Source: Methanobacterium sp964452085
GTDB lineage: Archaea; Methanobacteriota; Methanobacteria; Methanobacteriales; Methanobacteriaceae
Length of the DNA stretch: 64,000 bases
Assembly (NCBI GenBank): GCA_964452085.1
Contig: CAYVKL010000002.1
Span: 62,001 to 126,000 of the forward strand
Reading direction: 5' to 3'
The number at the start of each line of letters is the position of its first letter. Position 1 is the first letter of the stretch. The notes beneath the pieces were generated by a model. It saw only the letters and a list, made by a program, of their open reading frames with translations. It made no database searches and was not told the origin of the DNA. Position numbers and translations under genes: made by a program. Shown here piece by piece: positions 27,201-39,419 of the stretch.

Positions 27201-28457
27201 TCCTTCACCACCTTTACCTCCTTTTCCACCGTTCCCGGCTTTGTTGGAGTTAATTGTGGTTTGTGATATGTCGAGGTAACCTAAGTTGTAGATTGCTCCA
27301 CCGTTACCTCCGTTACCTCCGGTGTGTCCAGTGTAACCTTCTGGGTGAACGTAGATTATGCCATTACTGGCATCCGCTCCACTACCACCGTTTCCAGCAG
27401 TGTTGGAATTGATTTCAGATCCGGTTATGGTTGTAGTTCCGGTGTTGTAGATTGCTCCACCGTTTCCACCGTTTCCACCAGTACCTCCAATGATTACTTG
27501 ATAACCACCTGCACCTGCGTTTCCGGCTAAGTTGTGGTGAATTTGGGTGTCAGATATATTCACGGTTCCAGTACTGTAAATAGCACCACCAGAACCGCCG
27601 TTTCCACCTTCACCTAATGCCACACCATCTCCTCCGTTACCTGCTCGGTTGTTATAGAGTTCACTATTGGTTATGGTAAGGGTTCCGGTACTGTAAATAG
27701 CACCACCATTTCCTCCATTGAAACCGTTGGAATGTAAACCAAAGAATCCATCAGTTCCATCTCCGGCACGGTTATTGTAGATCTCACAATTGGTTATGGT
27801 TGTAGTTCCGGTGTTGTAGATTGCTCCACCGTTACCTCCAATACCACCGTAAGTGAGACTGCCTCCATCACCGGCCTGGTTGTTTCGTAAGACACAGTTT
27901 GTAAGATACAGAGCACCTTCGTTGTAGATTGCACCACCATCATATCCGTCAGGATGAGGGATGGTTCCATCAGAGGCATGACCATTTTCAAAGGTTATAT
28001 TGTAAAAATAGACTGTAAATCCGGGGTAAATATGGATCAGCCTATTATTTAGGCCTTGAATGGTTGCGGTACCACCACCAGCAACTGTAAAGATAAGGTT
28101 CTTTTGTATTACAAAATCTTGTAAAGTGAAAATTCCTAAGTTTTCCAGTTCTATGGTGTCCATCTGTGTACTTGTACCAACAGCGGCAGCGTTATAAGCG
28201 TCCTGTATTGTAGCATAATGAACAGGAGGGTCCCCGTTATAAGGAATTAAAGTAGGGTCAGGCAATTGAGAATTATTTGTAGTATTATTGGTTGTTAGTT
28301 GTTCTAAACTTGTTGAATCATCATCAGCTGCTGAAACAGCACCTGCCATTGTAATCGAAAAAACAAGAACGAACAAAACCATAATTACTTTCTTCTGCAA
28401 TTCCCTTATCCCCTCCTTTTTGTGAATTTGCTTAGCATTTAATTCTTTTTTGTGCAC
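24213..28457 (-). CDS. Large secreted beta-helix/DUF11 adhesin-like surface protein
   Basis: This 1414-residue protein has a signal peptide (helix VIMVLFVLVFSITMAGAVSAA near residue 40). A right-handed beta-helix region of about 600 residues follows, built from Gly/Asn-rich GGNGGAIYNTGTxTIxxSxxxxN turns (polymorphic membrane protein/pectin-lyase type). Several DUF11-type Ig-like domains follow from about residue 770. It ends with a hydrophobic helix and KRK, which would anchor it in the membrane. Such adhesin-like proteins are abundant in Methanobacteriales and are thought to mediate surface contacts. A strong SD GGAGGTGA favours the GTG at 28457; an ATG 1 nt earlier is out of frame. Confidence 0.9.
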   Translation of the reverse strand: MHKKELNAKQIHKKEGIRELQKKVIMVLFVLVFSITMAGAVSAADDDSTSLEQLTTNNTTNNSQLPDPTLIPYNGDPPVHYATIQDAYNAAAVGTSTQMDTIELENLGIFTLQDFVIQKNLIFTVAGGGTATIQGLNNRLIHIYPGFTVYFYNITFENGHASDGTIPHPDGYDGGAIYNEGALYLTNCVLRNNQAGDGGSLTYGGIGGNGGAIYNTGTTTITNCEIYNNRAGDGTDGFFGLHSNGFNGGNGGAIYSTGTLTITNSELYNNRAGNGGDGVALGEGGNGGSGGAIYSTGTVNISDTQIHHNLAGNAGAGGYQVIIGGTGGNGGNGGAIYNTGTTTITGSEINSNTAGNGGSGADASNGIIYVHPEGYTGHTGGNGGNGGAIYNLGYLDISQTTINSNKAGNGGKGGKGGEGIDRTIASSGGAGGAGGAGGEGGDGGAIYNTGSSTLILTDSDLSLNQAGNGGVGGNGGQGGDAKRYNPFGGNGYIGGVGGEGGDGGDGGAIYNQGPTQTITNSDFTYNEAGNGGNGGLGGNGGATATGRSGGAGGQGGNFGNGGNGGAILHVSGSSTVQSNNFIGNYAGEAATPFENGGYANAGSGTQALRGNNGSDGTGGALFASAENTGLHFNRILDNGLPDVAGGTGVIVDATNNWWGTNFEGTTPIATGRVSALVDADPWVMLRLIVPTHIYNGIPVQFIGDLTQNSAGSTFGGIIPNGVQANFTATLGNVVPPTNNTLNGQATTTYTPTSSGPATFTVKVDYQTVTVNQNVEPRAVLDFTKVVDNNHPNYGDTIHFIITVQNNGPDVATDVNVTDILPTNLVYVTHTCSAGTSYHNSTGLWSIGSLNPTVGVFLNIEVLVNGTGFFNNTATLTQSTYPQDAVNRSATLNVDPAAILNVTLHGNGPVNVGEQAVYSGTLTNNGPDTAHNLKFHIFFDTDPEETVLVPVNPGPGGMIYFTISEYVKSSQAGRNVPMSLYVTYDEYPGVSNTATGYVFVNLANITLTKTDNTTNHRANVGEFVTFTITAHNNGPSNATNVIITDVLPLGLDFVSASDSGTYDPITRTITWTSFNLNFGAPDVIRTFNATVNADMAGIITGITNIANATYTEYPFKANGTDTTIYINKANLTITKTDNTTNHKANVGDQITFTITTHNNGPDNATNIIITDVLPTGLDFVSASDSGTYDPITRTITWTSFNLNFGAPDVIRTFNATVNADMAGIITGITNIANATFTEYPFAANGTDTAIYVPLADLYINSWASKTNPYVGEIITITFKVGNHGPDTAQNVVFTLPIPDGMEFIDVTVDGGLTPTYDPITRTLTWNLGDVVVGDPTALVRVRVLRAGSFVFAPSLSTDTYDPNLESSIQIVTVNAQNVPETNAQTVGMQTTGVPIAQLVLAVLLVLGGFLLPKRK
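24755..25310 (-). repeat. 378-bp in-gene tandem repeat with 178 bp identical
   Basis: The DUF11 repeats encoded at 24755-24932 and 25133-25310 appear identical in every base over 178 bp, at an offset of 378 bp (126 codons), while the flanking parts of the same repeats differ at many codons. This indicates a recent duplication or gene conversion within the adhesin gene. Confidence 0.9.
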
Positions 28458-28694
28458 ATTTTCACCTCCTTTATGTTTTTTCTGAATGCTTAGCTCTAAT
28501 GACGTATTTATGTTTAAAACAGATATGATATTTTAATCATACCTGGAAAAATTGTCTGTAATTGTCATTATTGTTTATTATAGATTTCAATGTTTAAATA
28601 ATTTTTTAAACTTTTTTGTGAACTTTTACACGATAAAACTGATTATCTATCAAAAAAATGAATACTAATAATAAAAAAACAGTTATATAGTGCC

Positions 28695-29621
28695 TTAATT
28701 AGCGTAAGGATTATGAATCAACCTGCGAAAACCCAAGAAAATTAAAAAGTTATTTTCTATAATTATTTCCCTCTTTCCTAATATGAATCTACGAAGAAGA
28801 TCTCCCAAACCTCCACCGGTCAATACATCCATAAATAAATCACCACAAGTGGGATTTTGAATTTGTAGATGTTCTTCCAGGAAATTTTTAAGATTTCCAC
28901 GTCTTAAGAAGGATATGAGCAGAGATGTAATTAAGAAGAGCACCAGAACCACCAGGAAAACCCCCCAAGCTCCCCAATTGTGGAAATTAGCAATGTTAAT
29001 TCCCAGTAAAGTGTAAATAATTCCCAAACTGACACCAAATGAATGGTTCCCTATTTCTCCCATCATGATTTTTCCCTGATAATCAAGGGGAGCATATCCA
29101 ATGCAAGTGACTAAAAGAATCAATGCTGATGAGTAAGGGTTTCCAGTGGTAAGATAGAGGAGAATTGCAATAATGGAGCTCATAATAATGGTGGTGGATG
29201 CTGCAGTCCCAGGTTGCATGTCAGAGATGTTCATGGGTTGGATCATTAGTGCAATAAGGATTGAAACTGGGCCAAAGTAGAAGTATCCAACTACCATAAC
29301 CAGAAGCATCCCAATACCTCTGGAAAGCTGACCAATTTCAACTGCAATTCCATTTATTTTTTTTCGGCCAATTATATCATCAAAAAATGCAAATAACCCT
29401 ATTATTCCTATTAAATAGTTTCCGGGAGGAGGGAAAAATAATAATAAAACCAGGAATGGGGCTAATCCAACTCCTCGGGGAGTTCCACCACGAATAGTGG
29501 TGTAAAGGTTACCTCCCAGATGAGGAAATAGTTTATAGAAGATGATGGTTAAAAAACAGGAGATGAGAAATGCAATTACCACTAATTGAATATCGGTGAT
29601 GTTTATTCCCAAAATATTCAT
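28695..29621 (-). CDS. MraY-like GT4-family membrane phosphosugar transferase
   Basis: The 308-residue protein has about nine hydrophobic helices and the marks of the MraY/WecA family: RGGTPRGVGL (substrate loop), FAFFDDIIGR with the Asp pair, and MMGEIGNHSFGVSLG in place of the usual MGDxGS. MraY enzymes transfer a phospho-sugar(-peptide) from UDP to a polyprenyl phosphate. Methanobacteriales have pseudomurein walls, so a role in loading the pseudomurein precursor or another lipid-linked glycan is likely, but the substrate is inferred. Pelota lies upstream on the same strand. Confidence 0.8.
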   Translation of the reverse strand: MNILGINITDIQLVVIAFLISCFLTIIFYKLFPHLGGNLYTTIRGGTPRGVGLAPFLVLLLFFPPPGNYLIGIIGLFAFFDDIIGRKKINGIAVEIGQLSRGIGMLLVMVVGYFYFGPVSILIALMIQPMNISDMQPGTAASTTIIMSSIIAILLYLTTGNPYSSALILLVTCIGYAPLDYQGKIMMGEIGNHSFGVSLGIIYTLLGINIANFHNWGAWGVFLVVLVLFLITSLLISFLRRGNLKNFLEEHLQIQNPTCGDLFMDVLTGGGLGDLLRRFILGKREIIIENNFLIFLGFRRLIHNPYAN

Positions 29622-29711
29622 TCAATATGTCTCCTGCAATGATATCCGTCTAATTATATCTTATTAAATGTGTATATATAATAATATTAAGGCATTTTTA
29701 TCAGTTAATAA

Positions 29712-30773
29712 TCATTTCAATGCATATCTTAAAAGAGCTGCCAATCCACCCAGGGCACTTAACTGTTTTCCACCATCATGTTCGCTGCTTAAAACCATTA
29801 CTTTACCGCCCAGGTTCTCAGTCATGTCCATAATCTTCTCCACGTCCTGTTCACGCAGTAATTCATCTATTACCAGTAGTTCTTCAACTGCACCTGCTTC
29901 TGCGGCAGTTTTAACTTCAATCATCCCATAAGTTACCAGATTTGAATTTTTACCAATTTCTTCAAGGAACTTGGCCATCATCCGTATTTCTTGGGCAATT
30001 CGGCCTTCAGTGGCCATTTCTTCCAGGATTCCTTTCTGCAATACTTCATGGATCCCTGATCTTCCTCCAGCTCCTGTACTTTCCAGACGGGAAATCCCAG
30101 CAATATCTGAATATTTCTGACTTATAAACTGGTAGAAATCGTTTTTACCAAAACCCGGTCCTGCTATAACCATCCCTTCTATTCCTTCAAATTTTTTGAT
30201 GGTATCTACAATTTCTTCATAAAAGTTGTTTATTACTTGTTGACGGTTTTTTTGGACCATTCTTTTACCGGATATTCCACCAATAATCGGCCCATAGTAA
30301 TCTACTCCGTACTGCCGCAGAATACCCATATCTGCATTATCATCCTCTATTACTACTACCAGGGCCTTTGGTATTTTAGATGCATCAATGGCTTCTTTAA
30401 TCCTTTTACGGTGCCATCGTGACCATCTCTCTTTTTGTATCTTCACTGAGTTGTTGAGTTTCAAATCCAGAGTGTGATGGGAACCCAATGAGACCAGATC
30501 TTCTGGTCCCTTCTCAATAACTCCTTTGGCTCGTAATTTACCTGTGTACTTATGGAAACTAATACTTTCTACCCTTATGCCCATGAAAAATGATTTTTTA
30601 ATTCCCCTGTCACTCCGCAGTCGTTCTCCAGTATTATCCTGAATACGGCGGGTGGTAAGTGAAGAAACAAGGTCTCCTGGTTCTATGAGGTGTGAAAGAT
30701 GCCATAAGTCATCCAGAGTTTCTGGGAATAACTCAATAACTCCTCTTTTAGCATCTTGATGAACGATACGCAT
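29712..30773 (-). CDS. pelA: mRNA surveillance protein pelota
   Basis: The 353-residue protein has the Dom34/pelota layout: an N-terminal Sm-like domain (MRIVHQDAKRGVIELFPETLDDLWHLSHLIEPGD), a central domain (ALVVVIEDDNADMGILRQYGVDYYG) and a C-terminal eRF1-like domain ending AEAGAVEELLVIDELLR and VMVLSSEHDGGKQLSALGGLAALLRY. It lacks the GGQ motif of eRF1, as expected. Pelota with aEF1A or ABCE1 rescues stalled ribosomes. The SD AAAGGTTT lies just before the ATG. Confidence 0.95.
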   Translation of the reverse strand: MRIVHQDAKRGVIELFPETLDDLWHLSHLIEPGDLVSSLTTRRIQDNTGERLRSDRGIKKSFFMGIRVESISFHKYTGKLRAKGVIEKGPEDLVSLGSHHTLDLKLNNSVKIQKERWSRWHRKRIKEAIDASKIPKALVVVIEDDNADMGILRQYGVDYYGPIIGGISGKRMVQKNRQQVINNFYEEIVDTIKKFEGIEGMVIAGPGFGKNDFYQFISQKYSDIAGISRLESTGAGGRSGIHEVLQKGILEEMATEGRIAQEIRMMAKFLEEIGKNSNLVTYGMIEVKTAAEAGAVEELLVIDELLREQDVEKIMDMTENLGGKVMVLSSEHDGGKQLSALGGLAALLRYALK

Positions 30774-30993
30774 AATAAACCTTTTATTTTTAATTTATAC
30801 GGGTATTATAATTTTTAGTTGAAGATTTTCATTGATATATATTCTATGATGTTTTTTAAACAATCTTTAACGTATTTAATCTTAGATCTTTTTTTTACAT
30901 CCCTTATTTTCTTTTACTTCACTCATAAGTTTTATTCATATAATCATAAATTTTATATAAAAGGTAATACAAAATGATTGCTGGTGATTAAAT

Positions 30994-31314
30994 ATGGACA
31001 ACCAGCTAGAAAGTAAAATAAAAGAAACCCTGGAAAATGTTAAGCCTTGGCAGAGAGTGCCTACGTCTCTTGAAGGAGTATTTTTGATCAAAGCCCCAAC
31101 CAGAGGAGATCAAGAAAGCATAATGGTTGAGATAAACCCTTTAGATGAATTGGGTCGTCCAATAAAGCGTAGAGGCATATTTATCCAACGTAAAGTACAT
31201 TTGGAAAGATTTATTGATGTCATGCAGGAGCCCCGTTTAATGGAGTTTTTAGATACACTGGATGCCATGGCAGGAAGTGGTGGGCAGGAGAATGTTGGAA
31301 CCTTAGAAATTTGA
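30994..31314 (+). CDS. Conserved hypothetical protein, 106 residues
   Basis: I do not recognise a named family. The protein is soluble, mixed charged, and has central strands GVFLIKAPTRGDQESIMVEINPLDELG and RGIFIQRKVHLERFIDVMQEPRLMEFLDTLDAM. The neighbourhood (pelota, prephenate dehydrogenase, CDC48) looks like a conserved Methanobacteriales block. It lies 81 bp upstream of the prephenate dehydrogenase gene on the same strand and may share its transcript. Confidence 0.65.
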   Translation: MDNQLESKIKETLENVKPWQRVPTSLEGVFLIKAPTRGDQESIMVEINPLDELGRPIKRRGIFIQRKVHLERFIDVMQEPRLMEFLDTLDAMAGSGGQENVGTLEI

Positions 31315-31395
31315 TTTTATCCATTGATAAAATAAAAAAATGGTGTTCTTGATATGGGATAAATTAATATTATCACTTCCCTATAGATAACCAAT

Positions 31396-32703
<1,308 letters not shown>

Positions 32704-32870
32704 TATTTTGTTTACGATGAAAATTCAAGCATATAAGTTGTTTTTCCATGAATATGTTCTGTTTTAGATGAATTAAATCTTTTTGATAAATTCAAGCAAC
32801 AATAAAAAAATATATAACTATAAATTCTATATTTATAATTTAATACGCGTGAGTGTCTGGGGGTATCTAA

Positions 32871-33965
32871 ATTAAAGATGATGGCAATTCTTCCAATCTT
32901 AAAGACTCTTTAAAGGGCATAGGTCTCGTAAGGATTTGGGTTATTATACTTATACTTGTTTTGGGTACAGTAGGGGGAACTCTGATCTGGGTTACTTATC
33001 AAAACACCGTACAAGACTTGGTAAATATAGGAGAGGCCATCAATCCAGATGTAGTGGAAATGGGATTAACCCCTGAAGATTATCTTGCCCCTACCACTGC
33101 TCAACAAGTAACTGCAGGAATTTATATCGACAGAATCAAATCACTCTCCATTAAAGACAACCTCTGGACAGTAGATTTTTATGTTTGGTTTAAATGGAAG
33201 GGGGATCTGAATCCTGGTGACAGTTTCCAAGTGATTGATGGAACTGTTGATCCCAAAGATATTCAACTCATTAAAAATGGTACTGTCGGTGATGAAAATT
33301 ACTCCTTATACAAGGTAACTGCAACCATCACCAAAAAATTCGATATGAACCGATTCCCGGTTGATGATCAATTTTTAACCATTAATATCCAGGACACTAC
33401 TGATCAAAGGGATAAAATAATATTTGTTCCAGATAAAGAAGAATCTTCTGTTGGTCCAAATGTAAACACCCCTGGATATGGTGTCACTCAATTTAACATG
33501 ACTGAAAAGCCTTTCAGTTACAACTCAACCATGGGAGACCCTAATGTTTCAATTGGCACATTCTCTCAGTTAAGAACAGGGATCCTGTTATCCCGGGAAG
33601 ATAATTCAGTCCTCTTCATATCCCTCATTGGTGTATTCATTGCGGTTTTAGCGGCATTAGCTTCTCTCACGATTATGACCTTCCAGGGACGTTTTTCAAT
33701 GGAGGGCGCTTCCATGTTCGTTCTTATAACCAGCATGGTTTTCATATCAAGTCTGGTTCCCACCGGATTTATAACCGTGGGCCATTATGTGGCGGCATTT
33801 GCCTTTTTCGTAGTGGCTCTTTGTTTAGTGGAGTCCGCCATATCTATACATTTCCATAACAAGGGAGAAAAAGAGTTAGCCAGAAGATTAGACTTGGTCA
33901 CGGTTCCCATATTGGCTGTTGGATTTGTACTGATAGTTACTGCCATGATATTGGCTGCATGGTGA
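32871..33965 (+). CDS. Pentameric ligand-gated ion channel (Cys-loop superfamily) homologue
   Basis: An N-terminal membrane helix is followed by a beta-rich outer domain with WTVDFYVWFKWKG and the Cys-loop-region motif FDMNRFPVDDQFLTINI (FPxDxQ). Four membrane helices close together and a short C-terminus follow, the layout of a pLGIC subunit. Prokaryotic pLGICs (GLIC, ELIC) lack the cysteines, as here. The first ATG/GTG/TTG codon in frame is TTG 32961, which has no SD and would cut the first helix; the frame opens at ATT 32871 behind GGGGGT (32859-32864). I take ATT as the probable start. Alternative: another LBD-like sensor. Confidence 0.65.
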   Translation: MKDDGNSSNLKDSLKGIGLVRIWVIILILVLGTVGGTLIWVTYQNTVQDLVNIGEAINPDVVEMGLTPEDYLAPTTAQQVTAGIYIDRIKSLSIKDNLWTVDFYVWFKWKGDLNPGDSFQVIDGTVDPKDIQLIKNGTVGDENYSLYKVTATITKKFDMNRFPVDDQFLTINIQDTTDQRDKIIFVPDKEESSVGPNVNTPGYGVTQFNMTEKPFSYNSTMGDPNVSIGTFSQLRTGILLSREDNSVLFISLIGVFIAVLAALASLTIMTFQGRFSMEGASMFVLITSMVFISSLVPTGFITVGHYVAAFAFFVVALCLVESAISIHFHNKGEKELARRLDLVTVPILAVGFVLIVTAMILAAW

Positions 33966-34173
33966 TAAATTTTATTTTTTTTATTTTTGAGGTATTATTA
34001 TAGAGCTAATCATATCATAGTAATATGCAACTTTTTACCGTAACCTTTATATATTAGAATCCACAATGTTAAAGTAACATAAGTTAACTAAATACAAAGA
34101 TGTTTTATATTTATTTTTAAAGAAATAATTAAGGTTCATTTATAATATAAAAAAATTTATAGGGGGATTTATC

Positions 34174-36372
<2,199 letters not shown>

Positions 36373-36648
36373 AAAACCTAACATAACATTCCCTATACGT
36401 CCTAAACCCTAAATTGGAGGAAATTCCAGAAAATTTAATGGATTTTTCTCCTTTTTTTTATTTTCCCTACTAATATTAAGACTGTTTTTATGTTTTTTAA
36501 GATAACCAATTGAAAAACAATAATTTGGATGTGAACTCGGATAGTGTTATAATTATTAAAAGAAGAAATAACAATATAAATAAGATTAACTAATTATAAT
36601 CCTACACTTTTAGATCAGTTTTATAATAATATTTTGCAACGTGATAAA

Positions 36649-37902
36649 ATGCCTTATAAAGTAAAAGATATGGAATTAGCCCCTCAGGGTCTAAAAAAGA
36701 TTGAATGGGTCCAGAAACATATGCCAGTACTGGAGACCATCAAAAAACGATTCGAAAAAGAAAAACCCTTTGAAGGAATCACAATTGGGTCTTGCCTGCA
36801 TTTGGAGCCTAAGACAATCAACTTAGGTTTAACTCTACAAGCAGGAGGGGCAGAAGTGGTAATGACTGGGTGTAACCCATTATCAACACAGGATGATGCC
36901 ACAGCTGCAGGGGCCAGTTTAGGCCTTAACATGTATGGCTGGAGAGAGCAAACCAATGAAGAATATTACGAGACCATTAATATGGTCCTGGATCATAAGC
37001 CTGATATCATAATCGATGATGGGGCTGACATGATATTTTTGATCCACAGAAAAAGAAGGGATGTCCTTGATAAGATCAAAGGGGCATGTGAAGAGACTAC
37101 CACTGGAATTCATCGTTTAAAGTCCATGCATGCTGATGGAGCTCTTGAATTCCCAGTAATAGCTGTAAATGATGCCTACACCAAATATTTATTTGATAAC
37201 CGTTACGGAACTGGTCAATCAACTTTTGATTCGATAATGGGATCCACCAACATTCTAATTGCAGGTAAAAACGTTGTTGTCTGTGGTTACGGCTGGTGTG
37301 GTCGGGGAATTGCAATGCGTGCACAAGGATTGGGAGCCAATGTAATAGTCACTGAAATTGATCCAATTAGGGCATTAGAAGCTAAAATGGATGGATATAG
37401 GGTAATGACAGTTAGAGAGGCAGTTAAACATGCAGATATCTTGGTTACTGCCACAGGTAACATCGATATCGTATCTGGTGATGAATTCAATGTAATGAAA
37501 GATGGTTGCATCATGGCTAACTCTGGTCACTTCAACGTGGAAATAAACAGGGATGACCTGGACAATATAGCCGTGGAACAGAAAAAAATCAAAGCAGACA
37601 TTGAAGAATTTGTGATGAGCGATGGTCGAAGCATATACCTCCTGGCAGAAGGAAGATTGGTTAACCTTGCCGGTGAAAGAGGACAGGGACACCCTGCTGA
37701 AATAATGGATCTGAGCTTTGCAATGCAAGCATTATCCGCTGAACAACTCATTCAAAATGAAATGGAAATAGGAGTACACAAAACCCCTGATGAAGCAGAT
37801 ATGTATGTAGCCAGATTAAAACTCCAAGCAATGGGAATAGAAATTGATGATCTGACTGAAAGACAGGTGGAGTATCTGGAAGGGTGGGAAGAAGGAACTT
37901 AG
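36649..37902 (+). CDS. ahcY: S-adenosylhomocysteine (or S-inosylhomocysteine) hydrolase
   Basis: The protein of about 417 residues belongs to the SAH hydrolase family: CNPLSTQDD, the NAD-binding GKNVVVCGYGWCGRGIAMRAQG, VTATGNIDIVSG and ANSGHFNVEI. Bacterial and eukaryotic enzymes split S-adenosylhomocysteine to homocysteine and adenosine. In Methanocaldococcus the homologue was shown to prefer S-inosylhomocysteine, made by a SAH deaminase, so that substrate is possible here. The ATG at 36649 follows GTGAT and matches family N-termini; an in-frame TTG at 36634 is less likely. Confidence 0.92.
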   Translation: MPYKVKDMELAPQGLKKIEWVQKHMPVLETIKKRFEKEKPFEGITIGSCLHLEPKTINLGLTLQAGGAEVVMTGCNPLSTQDDATAAGASLGLNMYGWREQTNEEYYETINMVLDHKPDIIIDDGADMIFLIHRKRRDVLDKIKGACEETTTGIHRLKSMHADGALEFPVIAVNDAYTKYLFDNRYGTGQSTFDSIMGSTNILIAGKNVVVCGYGWCGRGIAMRAQGLGANVIVTEIDPIRALEAKMDGYRVMTVREAVKHADILVTATGNIDIVSGDEFNVMKDGCIMANSGHFNVEINRDDLDNIAVEQKKIKADIEEFVMSDGRSIYLLAEGRLVNLAGERGQGHPAEIMDLSFAMQALSAEQLIQNEMEIGVHKTPDEADMYVARLKLQAMGIEIDDLTERQVEYLEGWEEGT

Positions 37903-37983
37903 GACTTCTTAGCCAAGACTTAACTTTAGGAACCCTTGAACTTATTTTAAGGTAAGTAAGTTTAGAAATTTAAGGAACCTAAA

Positions 37984-38757
37984 ATGGCAGTGAATTTTTT
38001 CAAAGAAATAGGCGTGGGGAAAAGCCCTTCACGCCTTTTTGTAGGGGGATTGCACGGAAAAGAAGGTTTAAGTACAATCTCTGCTATTGAAAATGTTAAA
38101 GATATCAATCCTAACAAAGGCCGTCTGGTTTTAGCTAATTTCCCACCCAGCCCCTACCTGAGCACCTTAGATCCCCTTTATTACATGTCCCTTGCCGGTG
38201 GAAAACTCCTGAATATCATAAAGAAATACCAGCCAGAAATATATTTAGAATTGCATTGCTACCATCCAGATAAAAAAGAAAGACTGACTGGGCAGAATAG
38301 AAAAGCAATCTTTGGCGTTCCAGGTCTGGTTGAAATAGAAAATGGGGTTTTAATAGGCTCCACATCTCCTCTTATTCGTTCTGTATTTTTTCAACTTCAT
38401 GATTTTCCATTTATTATGGAAATACCCTGGGATCCCAATGAAAGATCACTGGGAATCGCTAAAAAAATAATGGAAATAGCTGCAAAATCGAATAATCGTT
38501 CTCAAATAATGAATAAAATAAAAAAAGATTATCCGAAGCAGGTAGAACTTTTAAACCATTACTTCAATGAATTCTCCCACAATTTCTGGCCAGCATTTCA
38601 GGAAGTAAAAAAACAAGCCCAGAAAATAGATCTAAATAATTATGAAGATCTGGATGAATTTGTAAATAAAGTAATTAAGGAGGGGGGATATGACCTTAAC
38701 TCGAAACAAATCAATCAATTGGGTCAGTCTTACTTAATTTTTAAAGAATATGGGTGA
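37984..38757 (+). CDS. DUF2119 protein with zinc-carboxypeptidase-like motifs
   Basis: The 257-residue protein carries GGLHGKEGLS (His24, Glu27) and LELHCYHP (His91), the HxxE...H zinc pattern of the M14 carboxypeptidase/succinylglutamate desuccinylase fold, plus MEIPW with a possible catalytic Glu146. The DUF2119 family is largely confined to methanogens and has no known function. It overlaps the following paralogue by 8 bp, so they are probably translated together. Hydrolysis of a peptide or amide bond is inferred from the motif only. Confidence 0.78.
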   Translation: MAVNFFKEIGVGKSPSRLFVGGLHGKEGLSTISAIENVKDINPNKGRLVLANFPPSPYLSTLDPLYYMSLAGGKLLNIIKKYQPEIYLELHCYHPDKKERLTGQNRKAIFGVPGLVEIENGVLIGSTSPLIRSVFFQLHDFPFIMEIPWDPNERSLGIAKKIMEIAAKSNNRSQIMNKIKKDYPKQVELLNHYFNEFSHNFWPAFQEVKKQAQKIDLNNYEDLDEFVNKVIKEGGYDLNSKQINQLGQSYLIFKEYG

Positions 38758-39370
38758 TTATTTGGCATATTTCAAAATTATTGATAATGGAAATGAAATA
38801 AACCGACTTTTCATAGGGGGAGTGCATGGAAAAGAAGGTGTAAGCACAATAAAAGCCCTCCAGAAAATCAAAGATGAAGATGTTAAAAAGGGTAAACTGG
38901 TTATCTATAATTGTGACGAAAGTCATTACATTAGCACTTTAAATCCGCTTTACTATGAATCAAAGGTGGGTAAAGGGGTTTTGTATTTAATAAATTATTA
39001 TAATCCAAAAGTGTACGTTGAAGCACATTGTTACAAAAAAGAAAGCTATTTAAAACTTATATCTCCTGAAAGAAGAGATGCGTCTGGTGTTCCACCACTT
39101 ATAGAGCTTGAAAATGGGGTGTTGATTGGTTCAGCTTCCCCATTTATTAGAACTAGCCTTTTTGCTAGGGATGACATTTGCATAACCTTGGAAATGCCAT
39201 GTAACTCCTCTAAAGATTCACTGGACGTTTATGTAAATGTTTTAAAGATGATTGCATCATCCAGTAATCGTGGTGAATTGGAGAGAAAAATGAATAAAAA
39301 ATATCCTGACCAGGTTGAAACAGCGCGCAGGTATGCAAAGGAGTTTTTCGGGGATTATCCTCCTTTTTAA
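38750..39370 (+). CDS. DUF2119 protein, shorter paralogue
   Basis: This 206-residue protein repeats the plan of its neighbour: GGVHGKEGVS (His26, Glu29), VEAHCYKK (His93) and LEMPC (Glu148), with LENGVLIGSxSPxIR shared almost word for word. It lacks the last 50 residues of the upstream copy. The 8-bp overlap and common motifs suggest a tandem duplication whose products may work together, perhaps as a heteromer. Confidence 0.78.
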   Translation: MGDYLAYFKIIDNGNEINRLFIGGVHGKEGVSTIKALQKIKDEDVKKGKLVIYNCDESHYISTLNPLYYESKVGKGVLYLINYYNPKVYVEAHCYKKESYLKLISPERRDASGVPPLIELENGVLIGSASPFIRTSLFARDDICITLEMPCNSSKDSLDVYVNVLKMIASSSNRGELERKMNKKYPDQVETARRYAKEFFGDYPPF

Positions 39371-39419
39371 TCAATATCTATTTTTATCATTACTTTTAAT
39401 AATGTTTTTTTAGTATTCC

